From Streptomyces cellulosae (GTDB lineage: Bacteria > Actinomycetota > Actinomycetes > Streptomycetales > Streptomycetaceae): a stretch of DNA of 64,000 nt. Under the pieces are notes generated by a model, which had not been told where the DNA came from, did not search any database, and worked only from the letters and a program-made list of their open reading frames with translations. Location of the stretch: positions 71,035 through 135,034 of the forward strand of contig BNBH01000022.1 of NCBI GenBank assembly GCA_014655195.1, read 5' to 3'. Positions 8,808-17,266 of the stretch are shown piece by piece. Made by a program: the position numbers and the translations under genes. The first letter of the stretch is position 1, and every line of letters starts with the position of its first letter.

Positions 8808-8933
8808 GGTTCGCGTCCTCGCTGTCGTCGGGCCCCTGTCCTCTCGGACGGGGGCCCGAGTGCTGTGTACACGCCTCTGGCGACCTGCGATCATGATCAC
8901 GGGGTTGGTCATACACACCGTGAGGGGCACACC

Positions 8934-9119
8934 GTGCGCAGCCTGATCGTGAATGTCGTGCTGGTCGTCGCCGTCTTCGCGCTGGTGCTGCTGGCGTTCG
9001 GCAGCGGTATGGGAGGGGTGGAGATCACCATCTGGTTCAGCGCGCTGCTGGCCTCGCTGGTGTTCGTGATCTCGCGGTACGTCAGGCAGCGGGGGGCGCG
9101 CACGGAGGCGCCGCGCTGA
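8934..9119 (+). CDS. Small two-helix membrane protein, unknown function
   Basis: A 61-residue product starting RSLIVNVVLVVAVFALVLLAF after GTG 8934, which has GAGGGG about nine bases upstream. Two hydrophobic segments (about residues 3-22 and 30-48) and a basic tail (SRYVRQRGARTEAPR) suggest a small integral membrane protein with Arg-rich cytoplasmic tail. The frame extends further upstream to 8865, but that part is His-rich and unlikely. It ends six bases before the pentapeptide-repeat gene and may be cotranscribed with it. No family assigned. Confidence 0.6.
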   Translation: MRSLIVNVVLVVAVFALVLLAFGSGMGGVEITIWFSALLASLVFVISRYVRQRGARTEAPR

Positions 9120-9124
9120 GCACC

Positions 9125-10036
9125 TTGGCCGAGGTGCGCGAGCGGGGCGGCGCGTCCGTCAGGGCCGCCGTGCTGGCGTTCGGTGCCTGTCACCGCCGTC
9201 TCGGCGAGGCCGCGCCTGACTGGGAGCGGGCGAAGCGGCACTTCGCCCGGCTGATCGCAGTGATCGCGGGGGCGGTGCCCTCGCAGGCGGCCGAGCACGA
9301 GGCCGTCCACTTGTTGCTCGCGGTCGACAACGTGCCCGGTCACCGCTGTCCCATCTGCGTGAGGCCTCAGGCACCCCTCCCTCGGCCGCCGGCCCGTGCC
9401 GGAGGCGACCTGACGGACGACGAGCGGGCGGAGCACGCGGCCCGCCTGCGCGGACTGCTCTACCTGGCCTGCCCGGACGCCCCGGCCGGAGCGCTCGAGT
9501 ACACGGCGGAGGCCATCACGGAGCGCGCGGCGGAGCCACCTGCGGAAGCGGTCCCGGAGGCCGCAGATCTCGGCCGCCCCCGGCGCCCGTACAGCGAGGA
9601 CCCTCTCAACCTGTGCGGCGCGGACCTGCGTGGAGCGAACCTCACGGCCGCTGACCTGAACCACGCGGACGCGCACGGCGCGGACTTGACGGGTGCGGAC
9701 CTGACCGGCGCGGAATTGTCGGGTGCGAACCTGACGGGCGCGGGTCTGGGCCACGCGATCCTGTCAGGCGCGGACCTGACCGACGCGAACCTGAGCAACG
9801 CGACGATGAGCCACGCGAACCTGACCGACACCGTCCTGCGCGACGCGGCCCTGACGGACACGGACCTGCGCGGTGCGCTGCTGTGCGGCGCGGACCTGAC
9901 CGCCGCGGATCTGACATACGCCGACCTGACCGACGCGAACCTGACGAACGCGATCCTCACAGGCGCGGACCTGACCGACGCCGTCCTGACGGGGGCGGTG
10001 CTGGCGGCTACCACGGACCTGCGCGCCCCCGAGTGA
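9125..10036 (+). CDS. Pentapeptide-repeat protein with helical N-terminal domain
   Basis: About 303 residues. Residues 1-155 are Ala/Arg/Glu-rich and probably helical, with a single CPIC motif near residue 79. From LNLCGADLRGANL (about residue 162) to the end there are about 27 A(D/N)Lxx-type pentapeptides, expected to fold as a right-handed quadrilateral beta-helix. Family members such as Qnr/MfpA mimic DNA and protect gyrase, but most have unknown roles and nothing here proves a gyrase link. The start is uncertain: TTG 9125 and GTG 9134 are both possible and neither has an ideal ribosome site. The repeats are also visible as near-repeats in the DNA (GCGGACCTGACCG-type units). Confidence 0.8.
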   Translation: MAEVRERGGASVRAAVLAFGACHRRLGEAAPDWERAKRHFARLIAVIAGAVPSQAAEHEAVHLLLAVDNVPGHRCPICVRPQAPLPRPPARAGGDLTDDERAEHAARLRGLLYLACPDAPAGALEYTAEAITERAAEPPAEAVPEAADLGRPRRPYSEDPLNLCGADLRGANLTAADLNHADAHGADLTGADLTGAELSGANLTGAGLGHAILSGADLTDANLSNATMSHANLTDTVLRDAALTDTDLRGALLCGADLTAADLTYADLTDANLTNAILTGADLTDAVLTGAVLAATTDLRAPE

Positions 10037-10107
10037 GGAGCCCTCGGGGTCGGCCCCCGCCCCGCTAGAGGCCCGGCAGGTCGACCGAGGGGCGTGACGT
10101 ACGCAGT

Positions 10108-10398
10108 TCAGCGGTCCGGGAAGGCGGCCACGCCACGCAGCACAACCCCGATCGAGAAGAGGACTGCTCCTCCTGCGAGCGACTTCAGCGAGAACTCATC
10201 CGACAGCGCGAAGAGGAAGAACACGCAGAAGCAGAAGAAGCCGCACCCCGAAAAGATGTGGCCCAGTCCGTGGGGCACGAGGCGCAGGACCCGGCCCCGC
10301 TCCCATGGGTGGATCCAGCCGGTGGTGAGCCCCGCCACGCCCAGCCCCACCATGCCCAGGGCGACGGCCGTCAGCGCCGGCAGGACCACGTGGACCAT
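10108..10398 (-). CDS. Small polytopic membrane protein, unknown function
   Basis: A 96-residue product with three hydrophobic stretches (about residues 4-26, 47-65, 74-90), the middle one unusually Phe/Cys-rich (GCGFFCFCVFFLFAL). ATG 10398 has a strong GGAGGTG ribosome site four bases upstream, which argues for a real gene. It converges with the pentapeptide gene and diverges from rlmN. No family recognised; the Cys cluster could bind metal or haem, or simply be hydrophobic. Confidence 0.6.
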   Translation of the reverse strand: MVHVVLPALTAVALGMVGLGVAGLTTGWIHPWERGRVLRLVPHGLGHIFSGCGFFCFCVFFLFALSDEFSLKSLAGGAVLFSIGVVLRGVAAFPDR

Positions 10399-10546
10399 CG
10401 CACCTCCCCGGGGAAGATCGTGGCACGCGAACGTCTCCTCCGGTGACCCACCGCACAGCCCGTCCGATCAGCCACGACCCCCACCGACAGGTGTGGCCCC
10501 CGACACCCGCAGGTCACGCGATTCGATCTGCGACACTGGTACAGCC

Positions 10547-11653
10547 ATGCCTAAGCCCGGAGAACTTACATTCGTCGCGCCGCGCGGAGCCAAGAAGCCG
10601 CCGCGGCATCTTGCCGATCTCACGCCTGCCGAGCGCAAGGAGGCGGTTGTCGCGGTCGGTGAGAAGCCGTTCCGTGCCAAGCAGCTCTCGCAGCACTACT
10701 TCGCGCGGTACGCGCACGATCCGGAGCTGTGGACCGACATCCCCGCCGGGTCCCGCGGAAAGCTGCGGGAAGCGCTGCTTCCCGAGCTGATGAGCGTCGT
10801 GCGGCATCTGTCCACCGACCAGGGGACCACCCGCAAGACGCTGTGGAAGCTGTTCGACGGGACGCTCGTCGAGTCCGTGCTGATGCGGTACCCGGACCGG
10901 GTCACCATGTGCATCAGCTCGCAGGCCGGCTGCGGCATGAACTGCCCGTTCTGCGCGACCGGGCAGGCCGGGCTGGACCGGAACCTGTCCACCGCCGAGA
11001 TCGTGCACCAGATCGTCGACGGCATGCGCGCCCTCCGTGAGGGCGAGGTGCCCGGCGGGCCCGCGCGGCTCAGCAACATCGTGTTCATGGGCATGGGTGA
11101 GCCGCTCGCCAACTACAACCGGGTCGTCGGCGCCATCCGGCGGCTCACCGACCCCGAGCCGGACGGGCTCGGGCTGTCCCAGCGCGGGATCACCGTGTCG
11201 ACGGTGGGCCTCGTCCCGGCCATCCACCGGTTCTCCGACGAGGGCTTCAAGTGCCGCCTCGCGATCTCCCTGCACGCCCCGGACGACGAGCTGCGCGACA
11301 CCCTCGTCCCCGTGAACACGCGGTGGAAGGTGCGCGAGGTGCTCGACGCCGGGTTCGCGTACGCGGCGAAGTCCGGGCGCCGGCTGTCCATCGAGTACGC
11401 GCTGATCCGGGACATCAACGACCAGGCGTGGCGCGGTGACCGGCTCGGGCGAATGCTCAAGGGGCGTCCCGTGCACGTCAACCTCATCCCGCTCAACCCG
11501 ACGCCCGGCTCCAAGTGGACCGCGTCGCGGCCCGAGGACGAGAAGGCGTTCGTCGAGGCGATCGCCGCGCACGGTGTGCCGGTGACGATCCGGGACACCC
11601 GTGGTCAGGAGATCGACGGGGCGTGTGGTCAGCTCGCCGCCACCGAGCGGTAG
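10547..11653 (+). CDS. rlmN: 23S rRNA (adenine2503-C2)/tRNA methyltransferase RlmN
   Basis: Radical-SAM enzyme that methylates C2 of A2503 in 23S rRNA and A37 in some tRNAs. From ATG 10547 it is 368 residues. The iron-sulfur cluster ligands are CGMNCPFC (C129, C133, C136); also seen are SSQAGCGMNC, NIVFMGMGEPLANY, GITVSTVGLVP, RLAISLHAPDDELR and NLIPLNPTPGSKW. RlmN uses a further Cys in the C-terminal GQEIDGACGQL segment. The frame is open far upstream (to 10094), but that part is Thr/Pro/Arg-rich and non-homologous. The TPP riboswitch begins about 30 bp after its stop. Confidence 0.97.
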   Translation: MPKPGELTFVAPRGAKKPPRHLADLTPAERKEAVVAVGEKPFRAKQLSQHYFARYAHDPELWTDIPAGSRGKLREALLPELMSVVRHLSTDQGTTRKTLWKLFDGTLVESVLMRYPDRVTMCISSQAGCGMNCPFCATGQAGLDRNLSTAEIVHQIVDGMRALREGEVPGGPARLSNIVFMGMGEPLANYNRVVGAIRRLTDPEPDGLGLSQRGITVSTVGLVPAIHRFSDEGFKCRLAISLHAPDDELRDTLVPVNTRWKVREVLDAGFAYAAKSGRRLSIEYALIRDINDQAWRGDRLGRMLKGRPVHVNLIPLNPTPGSKWTASRPEDEKAFVEAIAAHGVPVTIRDTRGQEIDGACGQLAATER

Positions 11654-11682
11654 TCTGACCGGCGTCAACACATCTGCATATT
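11654..11682 (+). promoter_or_regulatory. Candidate promoter of the thiamine transport operon
   Basis: TCTGAC (11654-11659) and CATATT (11677-11682) are separated by exactly 17 bp immediately upstream of the riboswitch. Sequence match is moderate; position supports it. Confidence 0.4.
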
Positions 11683-11683
11683 C

Positions 11684-11771
11684 CGACAGGGGAGCGCCAC
11701 AGCGCTGAGAGTGCGGCACCGGCCGCAGACCCTCCGAACCTGGCCCAGGTCATTCTGGGTAGGGAGATCGG
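11684..11771 (+). promoter_or_regulatory. TPP riboswitch (THI element)
   Basis: The conserved thi-box elements are all present in order: CAGGGGAGC, GCTGAGAGTGCGGC, GACCCTCCGAACCTG and GGTCATTCTGGGTAGGGAG. These form the pyrimidine- and pyrophosphate-binding arms of the TPP aptamer. It lies on the sense strand 90 bp before thiB, so thiamine pyrophosphate should repress the importer. Confidence 0.93.
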
Positions 11772-11790
11772 TCATCACTCGAGCTGTTGC

Positions 11791-11826
11791 GCCCTGCCCG
11801 GGACCCCCAGGGGTTCCGGGCAGGGC
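11791..11826 (+). terminator. Hairpin in the riboswitch expression platform
   Basis: GCCCTGCCCGG (11791-11801) pairs perfectly with CCGGGCAGGGC (11816-11826), with further C/G pairing in the loop. It sits between aptamer and ribosome site, where a regulated terminator would be expected. There is no U-tract; regulation by ribosome-site access is the alternative. Confidence 0.6.
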
Positions 11827-11860
11827 CGCGTCTCTTCCTGGTCACCCCAGGAGGAATCAA

Positions 11861-12949
11861 GTGGGTATCACCAAGAAGGTCACGGTCCTGGCCGTCGGGC
11901 TGGGGCTCGTCACGCTGTCCGCCTGCGGGTCGTCCGACGGGGACGGCAGCGGCGCCGGCGGCGAGGGCTCCACGACCGTGACCCTCGTCAGTCACAACTC
12001 GTGGGCGGTGTCCGAGGACGTCGTCGCCGCCTTCGAGAAGCAGTCCGGCTACAAGCTCAAGGTCCTCGAGGACGGCGACGCCGGGCAGGCCGTGAACAAG
12101 GCGATCCTGACCAAGGACAACCCCCAGGGCGACGTCTTCTTCGGCGTCGACAACACCCTGCTGTCCCGCGCCCTCGACAACGGCCTCTTCCAGTCCTACG
12201 AGGCCGAGGGATCGGACCAGATCCTGCCCGCGTACCGGGTCGACGAGGGCAAGCACCGGGTCACCCCCGTCGACACCGGTGACGTCTGCGTCAACTACGA
12301 CAAGGCGTGGTTCGAGAAGAAGAAGCTCACCCCGCCGAAGACCTTCGACGACCTGGTCGAGCCCGCGTACAAGGATCTCCTCGTCGTCGAGAACGCCGCC
12401 ACCTCCTCGCCCGGCCTCGGGTTCCTGCTCGGCACCGCCGCCGAGTACGGCGACGACGGCTGGGAGGACTACTGGAAGAAGCTGAAGGCCAACGGCGTGA
12501 AGGTCGTCGACGGCTGGGAGCAGGCGTACAACGAGGAGTTCTCCGGGTCGGCCGGCGGCAAGAAGGCGAAGGCCGACCGTCCGCTCGTCGTCTCGTACGC
12601 CTCCTCGCCCCCCGCCGAGGTGATCTACGCCGACCCCCGGCCCGAGACCGCCCCCACCGGCGTCGCCGAGGGCACCTGCTTCCGCCAGGTCGAGTACGCG
12701 GGCCTGCTGAGCAACGCCAAGAACCCCGAGGGCGGCAAGGCGCTGCTCGACTTCATGGCCGGCAAGACCTTCCAGGAGGACATGCCGCTCAACATGTTCG
12801 TGTACCCGGTGCGCGAGGACGCCCAGGTGCCCGAGGAGTTCGTGAAGTTCGGGCCGCAGGCGAAGGAGCCGCGGACCATGGACCCGGCGAAGATCGCCGA
12901 GAACCGTGACCAGTGGGTCAAGTCGTGGACCTCGCTCGTACTGAAGTGA
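11861..12949 (+). CDS. thiB: Thiamine ABC transporter substrate-binding lipoprotein
   Basis: 362-residue extracellular binding protein for thiamine or its phosphates. A lipoprotein signal (VLAVGLGLVTLSACG, lipid-anchored Cys22) precedes an acidic Gly linker. Family features are TVTLVSHNSWAVSEDVVAAFEKQSG, DGDAGQAVNKAIL and DVFFGVDNTLLSRAL. GTG 11861 is preceded by AGGAGGAA. The gene is first in thiB-thiP-thiQ and lies directly under the TPP riboswitch, which makes the thiamine assignment strong even though the ligand residues cannot be checked by eye. Confidence 0.92.
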   Translation: MGITKKVTVLAVGLGLVTLSACGSSDGDGSGAGGEGSTTVTLVSHNSWAVSEDVVAAFEKQSGYKLKVLEDGDAGQAVNKAILTKDNPQGDVFFGVDNTLLSRALDNGLFQSYEAEGSDQILPAYRVDEGKHRVTPVDTGDVCVNYDKAWFEKKKLTPPKTFDDLVEPAYKDLLVVENAATSSPGLGFLLGTAAEYGDDGWEDYWKKLKANGVKVVDGWEQAYNEEFSGSAGGKKAKADRPLVVSYASSPPAEVIYADPRPETAPTGVAEGTCFRQVEYAGLLSNAKNPEGGKALLDFMAGKTFQEDMPLNMFVYPVREDAQVPEEFVKFGPQAKEPRTMDPAKIAENRDQWVKSWTSLVLK

Positions 12950-14631
12950 GCCCGCCCGAGGTGAGCCCGCCCGGAGCGCGCCCGCGCCGCCCCGGCTGGT
13001 GGCGGCGGAACGTGGCCCGGCTCGGTCTGATGGCCGTGCCGGCCGTGTTCTTCGCCGTCTTCTTCGCCTACCCGGTCGCCGCGATCGTCGCCCGGGGACT
13101 GAAGGCCGACGGCGGCTGGCAGTTCGGGCGGATCGCGGACGTGCTCACGCAGTCCGACATCCGCCAGGTGCTGTGGTTCACCACCTGGCAGGCGCTCGTC
13201 TCCACGGCCCTCACCCTGGTGATCGCCCTGCCCGGCGCCTACGCCCTGGCCCGCTTCGACTTCCCCGGCAAACAGGTGCTGCGCGCGGTGATCACCGTGC
13301 CGTTCGTGCTGCCGACCGTTGTCGTCGGCACGGCGTTCATGGCGCTCGTCGGGCGCGGCGGGCTGCTGGACGAGCTGTGGGGCGTGCGCCTCGACACCAC
13401 GGTCTGGGCGATCCTCCTCGCCCACGTCTTCTTCAACTACGCCGTGGTCGTCCGCACCGTGGGCGGGCTGTGGGCGCAGCTCGACCCACGGCAGGAGGAG
13501 GCCGCGAGGATGCTCGGCGCCTCCCGGTTCACCGCCTGGCGCACGGTCACCCTCCCGGCGCTCGCGCCCGCCGTGGCCGCCGCCGCGCTGATGGTCTTCC
13601 TCTTCACCTTCACCTCGTTCGGCGTGGTGCAGATCCTCGGCGGGCCCGCCTTCTCCACCCTGGAGGTGGAGATCTACCGGCAGACCGCCGACCTCTTCGA
13701 CCTGTCCACGGCGGCCGTCCTCACGATGATCCAGTTCGTCGCCGTCGGCGCCATCCTCGCCCTGCACGCCTGGACCGTGCGGCGGCGCGAGACAGCGCTG
13801 CGGCTGGTCGACGCCTCGGTGACCGCGCGCCGCCCGCGCGGTGCCGGACAGTGGGCGCTGCTCGCCGGGGTCGTCGCCACCGTCGTCGTACTCCTCCTGC
13901 TGCCGCTCGCCGTCCTGGTGCAGCGCTCCTTCGGCGGCGCCGGCCTCACCTACTACCGGGCGCTGACCGAGGCGGACGGCGGGGTCTTCCTGGTCGCCCC
14001 GATCGAGGCGATCGGGAACTCGCTGAGCTACGCCGTCGCCGCCACCGCCATCGCCGTGGTGATCGGCGGTCTCGCCGCCGTCGCGCTGACCCGGCGCGAC
14101 GCGGGACGGCTGGTGCGCGGCTTCGACGCGCTGCTGATGCTGCCGCTCGGCGTCTCCGCCGTGACCGTCGGCTTCGGTTTCCTCATCGCCCTCGACGAGC
14201 CCCCGCTGGACCTGCGCGCCTCCTGGATCCTGGTGCCGCTCGCGCAGGCTCTGGTCGGCGTCCCCTTCGTCGTACGGACCATGCTGCCCGTGCTGCGGGC
14301 GGTGGACGTGCGGCTGCGGGAGGCGGCCTCGGTGCTCGGGGCGTCGCCGTGGCGGGCGTGGCGGGAGGTGGACCTGCCGCTGGTGCGGCGGGCGCTGCTG
14401 ATCGCCGCCGGGTTCGCCTTCGCCGTGTCCCTGGGCGAGTTCGGCGCGACGGTGTTCATCGCGCGGCCCGACAACCCGACCCTGCCGGTGGCCGTGGCGC
14501 GGCTGCTGGGACGGCCCGGGGACCTCAACTACGGGCAGGCGATGGCCCTGTCGACGATTCTGATGATCGTGTGCGCCGTGGCTCTGCTGGTGCTCGAGCG
14601 GCTGCGGACCGACCGGACGGGGGAGTTCTGA
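12946..14631 (+). CDS. thiP: Thiamine ABC transporter permease (fused two-domain)
   Basis: About 561 residues with two tandem binding-protein-dependent permease domains, roughly 12 membrane segments, as in ThiP and FbpB. Each half has an EAA loop: ARMLGASRFTAWRTVTLPALAPA in the first and AASVLGASPWRAWREVDLPLVRRA in the second. The start is uncertain: GTG 12946 overlaps the thiB stop (GTGA) and suits translational coupling; GTG 12925 and 12961 are alternatives. It overlaps thiQ by one base (TGATG). Confidence 0.9.
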   Translation: MSPPEVSPPGARPRRPGWWRRNVARLGLMAVPAVFFAVFFAYPVAAIVARGLKADGGWQFGRIADVLTQSDIRQVLWFTTWQALVSTALTLVIALPGAYALARFDFPGKQVLRAVITVPFVLPTVVVGTAFMALVGRGGLLDELWGVRLDTTVWAILLAHVFFNYAVVVRTVGGLWAQLDPRQEEAARMLGASRFTAWRTVTLPALAPAVAAAALMVFLFTFTSFGVVQILGGPAFSTLEVEIYRQTADLFDLSTAAVLTMIQFVAVGAILALHAWTVRRRETALRLVDASVTARRPRGAGQWALLAGVVATVVVLLLLPLAVLVQRSFGGAGLTYYRALTEADGGVFLVAPIEAIGNSLSYAVAATAIAVVIGGLAAVALTRRDAGRLVRGFDALLMLPLGVSAVTVGFGFLIALDEPPLDLRASWILVPLAQALVGVPFVVRTMLPVLRAVDVRLREAASVLGASPWRAWREVDLPLVRRALLIAAGFAFAVSLGEFGATVFIARPDNPTLPVAVARLLGRPGDLNYGQAMALSTILMIVCAVALLVLERLRTDRTGEF

Positions 14632-15680
14632 TGTCCGTCGAAAGCCCGACGCCCACCGACAGCCTGCTCAGCCTCCAGGAAGCGACCGTCCGCTTCGGCG
14701 GCCGGGCCGCCCTGGACGCCGTCGGCCTCGACGTCGCCGAACACGAGATCGTCTGCGTCCTCGGCCCCAGCGGCAGCGGCAAGTCCACACTGCTGCGCGC
14801 GGTCGCCGGACTCCAGCCGCTGGACGCCGGGCGGATCCTGCTCGACGGACGGGACCAGGCGGGCGTGCCCGCGCACAGGCGGGGCGTCGGGCTGATGTTC
14901 CAGGACCACCAGCTGTTCCCGCAGCGGGACGTGGGCGGCAACGTGGCCTTCGGTCTGCGCATGCACGGCACGCCGCGCGCCGAACAGACCCGGCGCGTGC
15001 GGGAGTTGCTGGAGCTGGTCGGGCTGCCCGGGGCGTCCGGGCGGGCCGTCGCCGCGCTGTCCGGCGGTGAGCAGCAGCGCGTGGCGCTGGCCCGTGCGCT
15101 CGCGCCCAGCCCCCGGCTGCTGATGCTCGACGAGCCGCTCGGCCAGCTGGACCGGTCGCTCAGGGAACGCCTTGTGGTCGAACTGCGCGAGCTGTTCGGC
15201 CGGTTGGGCACCACCGTGCTGGCCGTGACGCACGACCAGGGCGAGGCGTTCGCGCTGGCCGACCGGGTGGTGGTGATGCGCGACGGACGGATCGCCCAGT
15301 CCGGCACGCCCCTCGAGGTGTGGCAGCGGCCCGCCGACGCGTTCGTGGCCCGCTTCCTCGGCTTCGAGAACGTCGTCGAGGCGGCCGTCGCCGACGGCGT
15401 CGCCGTCACCCCCTGGGGCAAGGTGCCGGTGCCGCGGGACGCCCCCGAGGGCACTCGGCCGCTGCTGGTGCGGCCCGCCGGGGTGTGGCTGGTCCCGGCC
15501 GGGGAGGGGCTGCGCTGCACGGTGACCGCGCGCACCTTCCGCGGCACCCATGTCGCCGTGCGCCTCCAGCCGGAGGACGCGCCCCCGCTGGAGGCGGCCT
15601 GCGCCCTGCGGGACGCCCCGGAGGTCGGGGACGTCACCGGCGTGGAGTTCGACGCGGCGGAAATCGCCGTGCTCGGCTGA
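14631..15680 (+). CDS. thiQ: Thiamine ABC transporter ATP-binding protein
   Basis: 349-residue ATPase of the importer. Walker A is GPSGSGKS, the Q-loop is GLMFQDHQLFP, the signature ALSGGEQQRVALARAL, Walker B LLMLDEP and the H-loop VTHDQGEA. The last about 110 residues form a TOBE-like regulatory domain (GFENVVEAAVADGVA, LLVRPAGVWLVPAG, TFRGTHVAVRLQ). Overlap with thiP and position as third gene of the riboswitch operon support the thiamine role; by sequence alone it also resembles Fe/sulfate/putrescine importer ATPases. Confidence 0.9.
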   Translation: MSVESPTPTDSLLSLQEATVRFGGRAALDAVGLDVAEHEIVCVLGPSGSGKSTLLRAVAGLQPLDAGRILLDGRDQAGVPAHRRGVGLMFQDHQLFPQRDVGGNVAFGLRMHGTPRAEQTRRVRELLELVGLPGASGRAVAALSGGEQQRVALARALAPSPRLLMLDEPLGQLDRSLRERLVVELRELFGRLGTTVLAVTHDQGEAFALADRVVVMRDGRIAQSGTPLEVWQRPADAFVARFLGFENVVEAAVADGVAVTPWGKVPVPRDAPEGTRPLLVRPAGVWLVPAGEGLRCTVTARTFRGTHVAVRLQPEDAPPLEAACALRDAPEVGDVTGVEFDAAEIAVLG

Positions 15681-15691
15681 ACGCCGCTGCC

Positions 15692-15707
15692 TAGGGTGTG
15701 CGGCATG
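15692..15707 (+). promoter_or_regulatory. -10 box and leaderless start
   Basis: TAGGGT (15692-15697), then seven bases, then ATG 15705. This is the streptomycete leaderless arrangement and supports 15705 rather than GTG 15696 as the start. Confidence 0.5.
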
Positions 15708-16502
15708 ACACGACTCGCACACACGCGCTACTGCGACGAGATCGCCCACCAGATCGGGCAGTTGAGGGCGGTGGTGACCTCGGGGACGGACCTGTCCCGC
15801 ACGGTGCCGACCACGCCCGACTGGTCCGTGGAGCAGCTCGTACGGCACCTCGGCGGCGCCCTGCGCTGGGCGGCCCTGATGGTGCGGACCGGGGCCGAGA
15901 AGGAGGCCGAGGAGGAGGACGTGCCGGGCTTCGAGGGGCCCGAGGCGCGCGGGGACGCCGCCGCGCTGGACGCCTGGCTGGCGGAGAGCGGCGGCCTGGT
16001 CGTGACCGCGCTGCGGGAGGCCGGGCCCGACGCTCGGGTGTGGAGCTGGGCGGGCGTCGAGAACGCCGGCTTCTGGGCCCGCCGTATGGCCCATGAGGTG
16101 ACCGTGCACCGCGCGGACGCCACGCTCGCCGCCGGACTGCCCTACGACGTCGCGCCCGAGGTGGCCGCCGACGCGGTCGACGAGTGGCTGGAGATCGTGG
16201 AGTGGGCGCAGCGGACGATCCCCGACGACGAGGTGCACGGGCTGCGCGGCCCCCTGCGCACGATCCATCTGCATGCCACCGACACCGCTCCTGAGCTGAA
16301 CGCCGAGTGGCTGGTGCGGCTCGACGAGGACGGGGTGTCCTGGAGCCGCGGCCACGAGAAGGCCACGGTCGCGCTGCGCGGGCCGCTCACCTGGGTGCTG
16401 CTCGCCTTCTACCGCCGCATCCCGCTGGACGACTCCCGCATCGAGGTGCTCGGCGAGCGCACACTGCTCGAACACTGGCTGGAGCGCGCCACGTTCGGCT
16501 GA
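15705..16502 (+). CDS. Maleylpyruvate isomerase-family (mycothiol-dependent-type) protein
   Basis: 265-residue DinB/MDMPI-like protein. The helical bundle signature is TTPDWSVEQLVRHLGGALRWAALMV near the N-terminus, followed by FWARRMAHEVTVHRADA, which carries the conserved His positions used for metal binding in this fold. A C-terminal SCP2-like part follows (LHATDTAPELNAEWLV, LTWVLLAFYRRIP). Family members use mycothiol or another thiol cofactor, but most are uncharacterised and the substrate is unknown. It has its own leaderless promoter, so it is probably independent of the thi operon, from which it is separated by 24 bp. Confidence 0.75.
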   Translation: MTRLAHTRYCDEIAHQIGQLRAVVTSGTDLSRTVPTTPDWSVEQLVRHLGGALRWAALMVRTGAEKEAEEEDVPGFEGPEARGDAAALDAWLAESGGLVVTALREAGPDARVWSWAGVENAGFWARRMAHEVTVHRADATLAAGLPYDVAPEVAADAVDEWLEIVEWAQRTIPDDEVHGLRGPLRTIHLHATDTAPELNAEWLVRLDEDGVSWSRGHEKATVALRGPLTWVLLAFYRRIPLDDSRIEVLGERTLLEHWLERATFG

Positions 16503-16520
16503 GGAAGGGCCAACGGCGAG

Positions 16521-16549
16521 CGGCCCGCCCCCGGTTCGGGGACGGGCCG
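16521..16549. terminator. Bidirectional terminator hairpin
   Basis: CGGCCCG ... CGGGCCG arms (16521-16527 / 16543-16549) extended by CCCCC/GGGG pairing around a GGTT loop. It lies between two convergent genes ending at 16502 and 16568. Confidence 0.65.
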
Positions 16550-16567
16550 CAGGCGTTCCGTGAGGCG

Positions 16568-17266
16568 TCAGCGCTGGCTGTTCGCGCCGCGGCGGCGCAT
16601 GCCGAAGAACACCGCGCCACCACCGATCGCGACCAGGGCGGCCGCGACACCGGCGATCATGCCGGTGTTGGAGTTGGCGCCGGTCTCGGCGAGGTTGGAC
16701 TCACCGGCCGGGGACGGGGCGTTGTCCGACGTGTCCGCCGGCGGAGCGCTCTCGCTCGTGCTCTCCGACGGAGCCGGGGTGGGCTCCTCGCTCTCCTCGG
16801 CCGGGGCCGAGGTCTCCTCCGACGGCGTCGGCTCGGGGGACGGGGTCTCCTCGTCCTCCTTGCACGGCGTCGACGGCGTCACCAGGTTCGGCTTGATGTC
16901 CTCGTCCACGTACGGCTTGGCCGTCACGTGGATGCGGTACTCGGCGTTGGGCTTCCAGTCCTCCTCGAAGGTGATGGTGGTGCCCTCCTTGGACCCCTTG
17001 ACCACCTGCTCGCCGACCTTCTCGATGTCGGCGCCGTTGTTCTGGAGGAACACGGTCACGGTGGCGGGGACGCCGGCCGGGTCGACGTCGGTGACGGTGA
17101 TGACACCCTTGTCACCGTCGCACGTGGCCTCGGCCGAGAACTCGTTGATGTTGCACGCCGCGGCGTTGCCGGCGGCACCGAGCGCGAGCGCGGCGGACGC
17201 GGTGACGACACCGAGGGCGCGCACGGAGCGGGTCACGGTACGGCGTGATACGGACAGAACTGCCAC
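16568..17266 (-). CDS. LAETG-anchored (sortase-substrate) surface protein
   Basis: 232 residues. A signal peptide (VRALGVVTASAALALGAAGNAAA) is followed by a small beta-rich domain with Cys residues (about residues 35-140), a Pro/Glu/Ser/Thr wall-spanning region (SPEPTPSEETSAPAEESEEP and further), the sorting motif LAETG at about 192-196, a hydrophobic segment and the basic tail MRRRGANSQR. LAxTG is the motif known for class E sortases of high-GC Gram-positives. No sortase gene lies in this window. ATG 17266. The function of the exposed domain is unknown; the extracellular domain has a repetitive TVTDVDPAGVPATVTVFLQ-like Ig style. Confidence 0.85.
   Translation of the reverse strand: MAVLSVSRRTVTRSVRALGVVTASAALALGAAGNAAACNINEFSAEATCDGDKGVITVTDVDPAGVPATVTVFLQNNGADIEKVGEQVVKGSKEGTTITFEEDWKPNAEYRIHVTAKPYVDEDIKPNLVTPSTPCKEDEETPSPEPTPSEETSAPAEESEEPTPAPSESTSESAPPADTSDNAPSPAGESNLAETGANSNTGMIAGVAAALVAIGGGAVFFGMRRRGANSQR

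Noticed and set aside
12999..14630. Upstream extension of the thiQ frame through thiP
   Set aside because: Low-complexity Arg-rich translation; the ATP-binding protein begins at ATG 14631.
16307..17248. Plus-strand frame opposite the LAETG protein gene
   Set aside because: Composition typical of antisense; the minus-strand product has signal peptide, LAETG motif and anchor in order.
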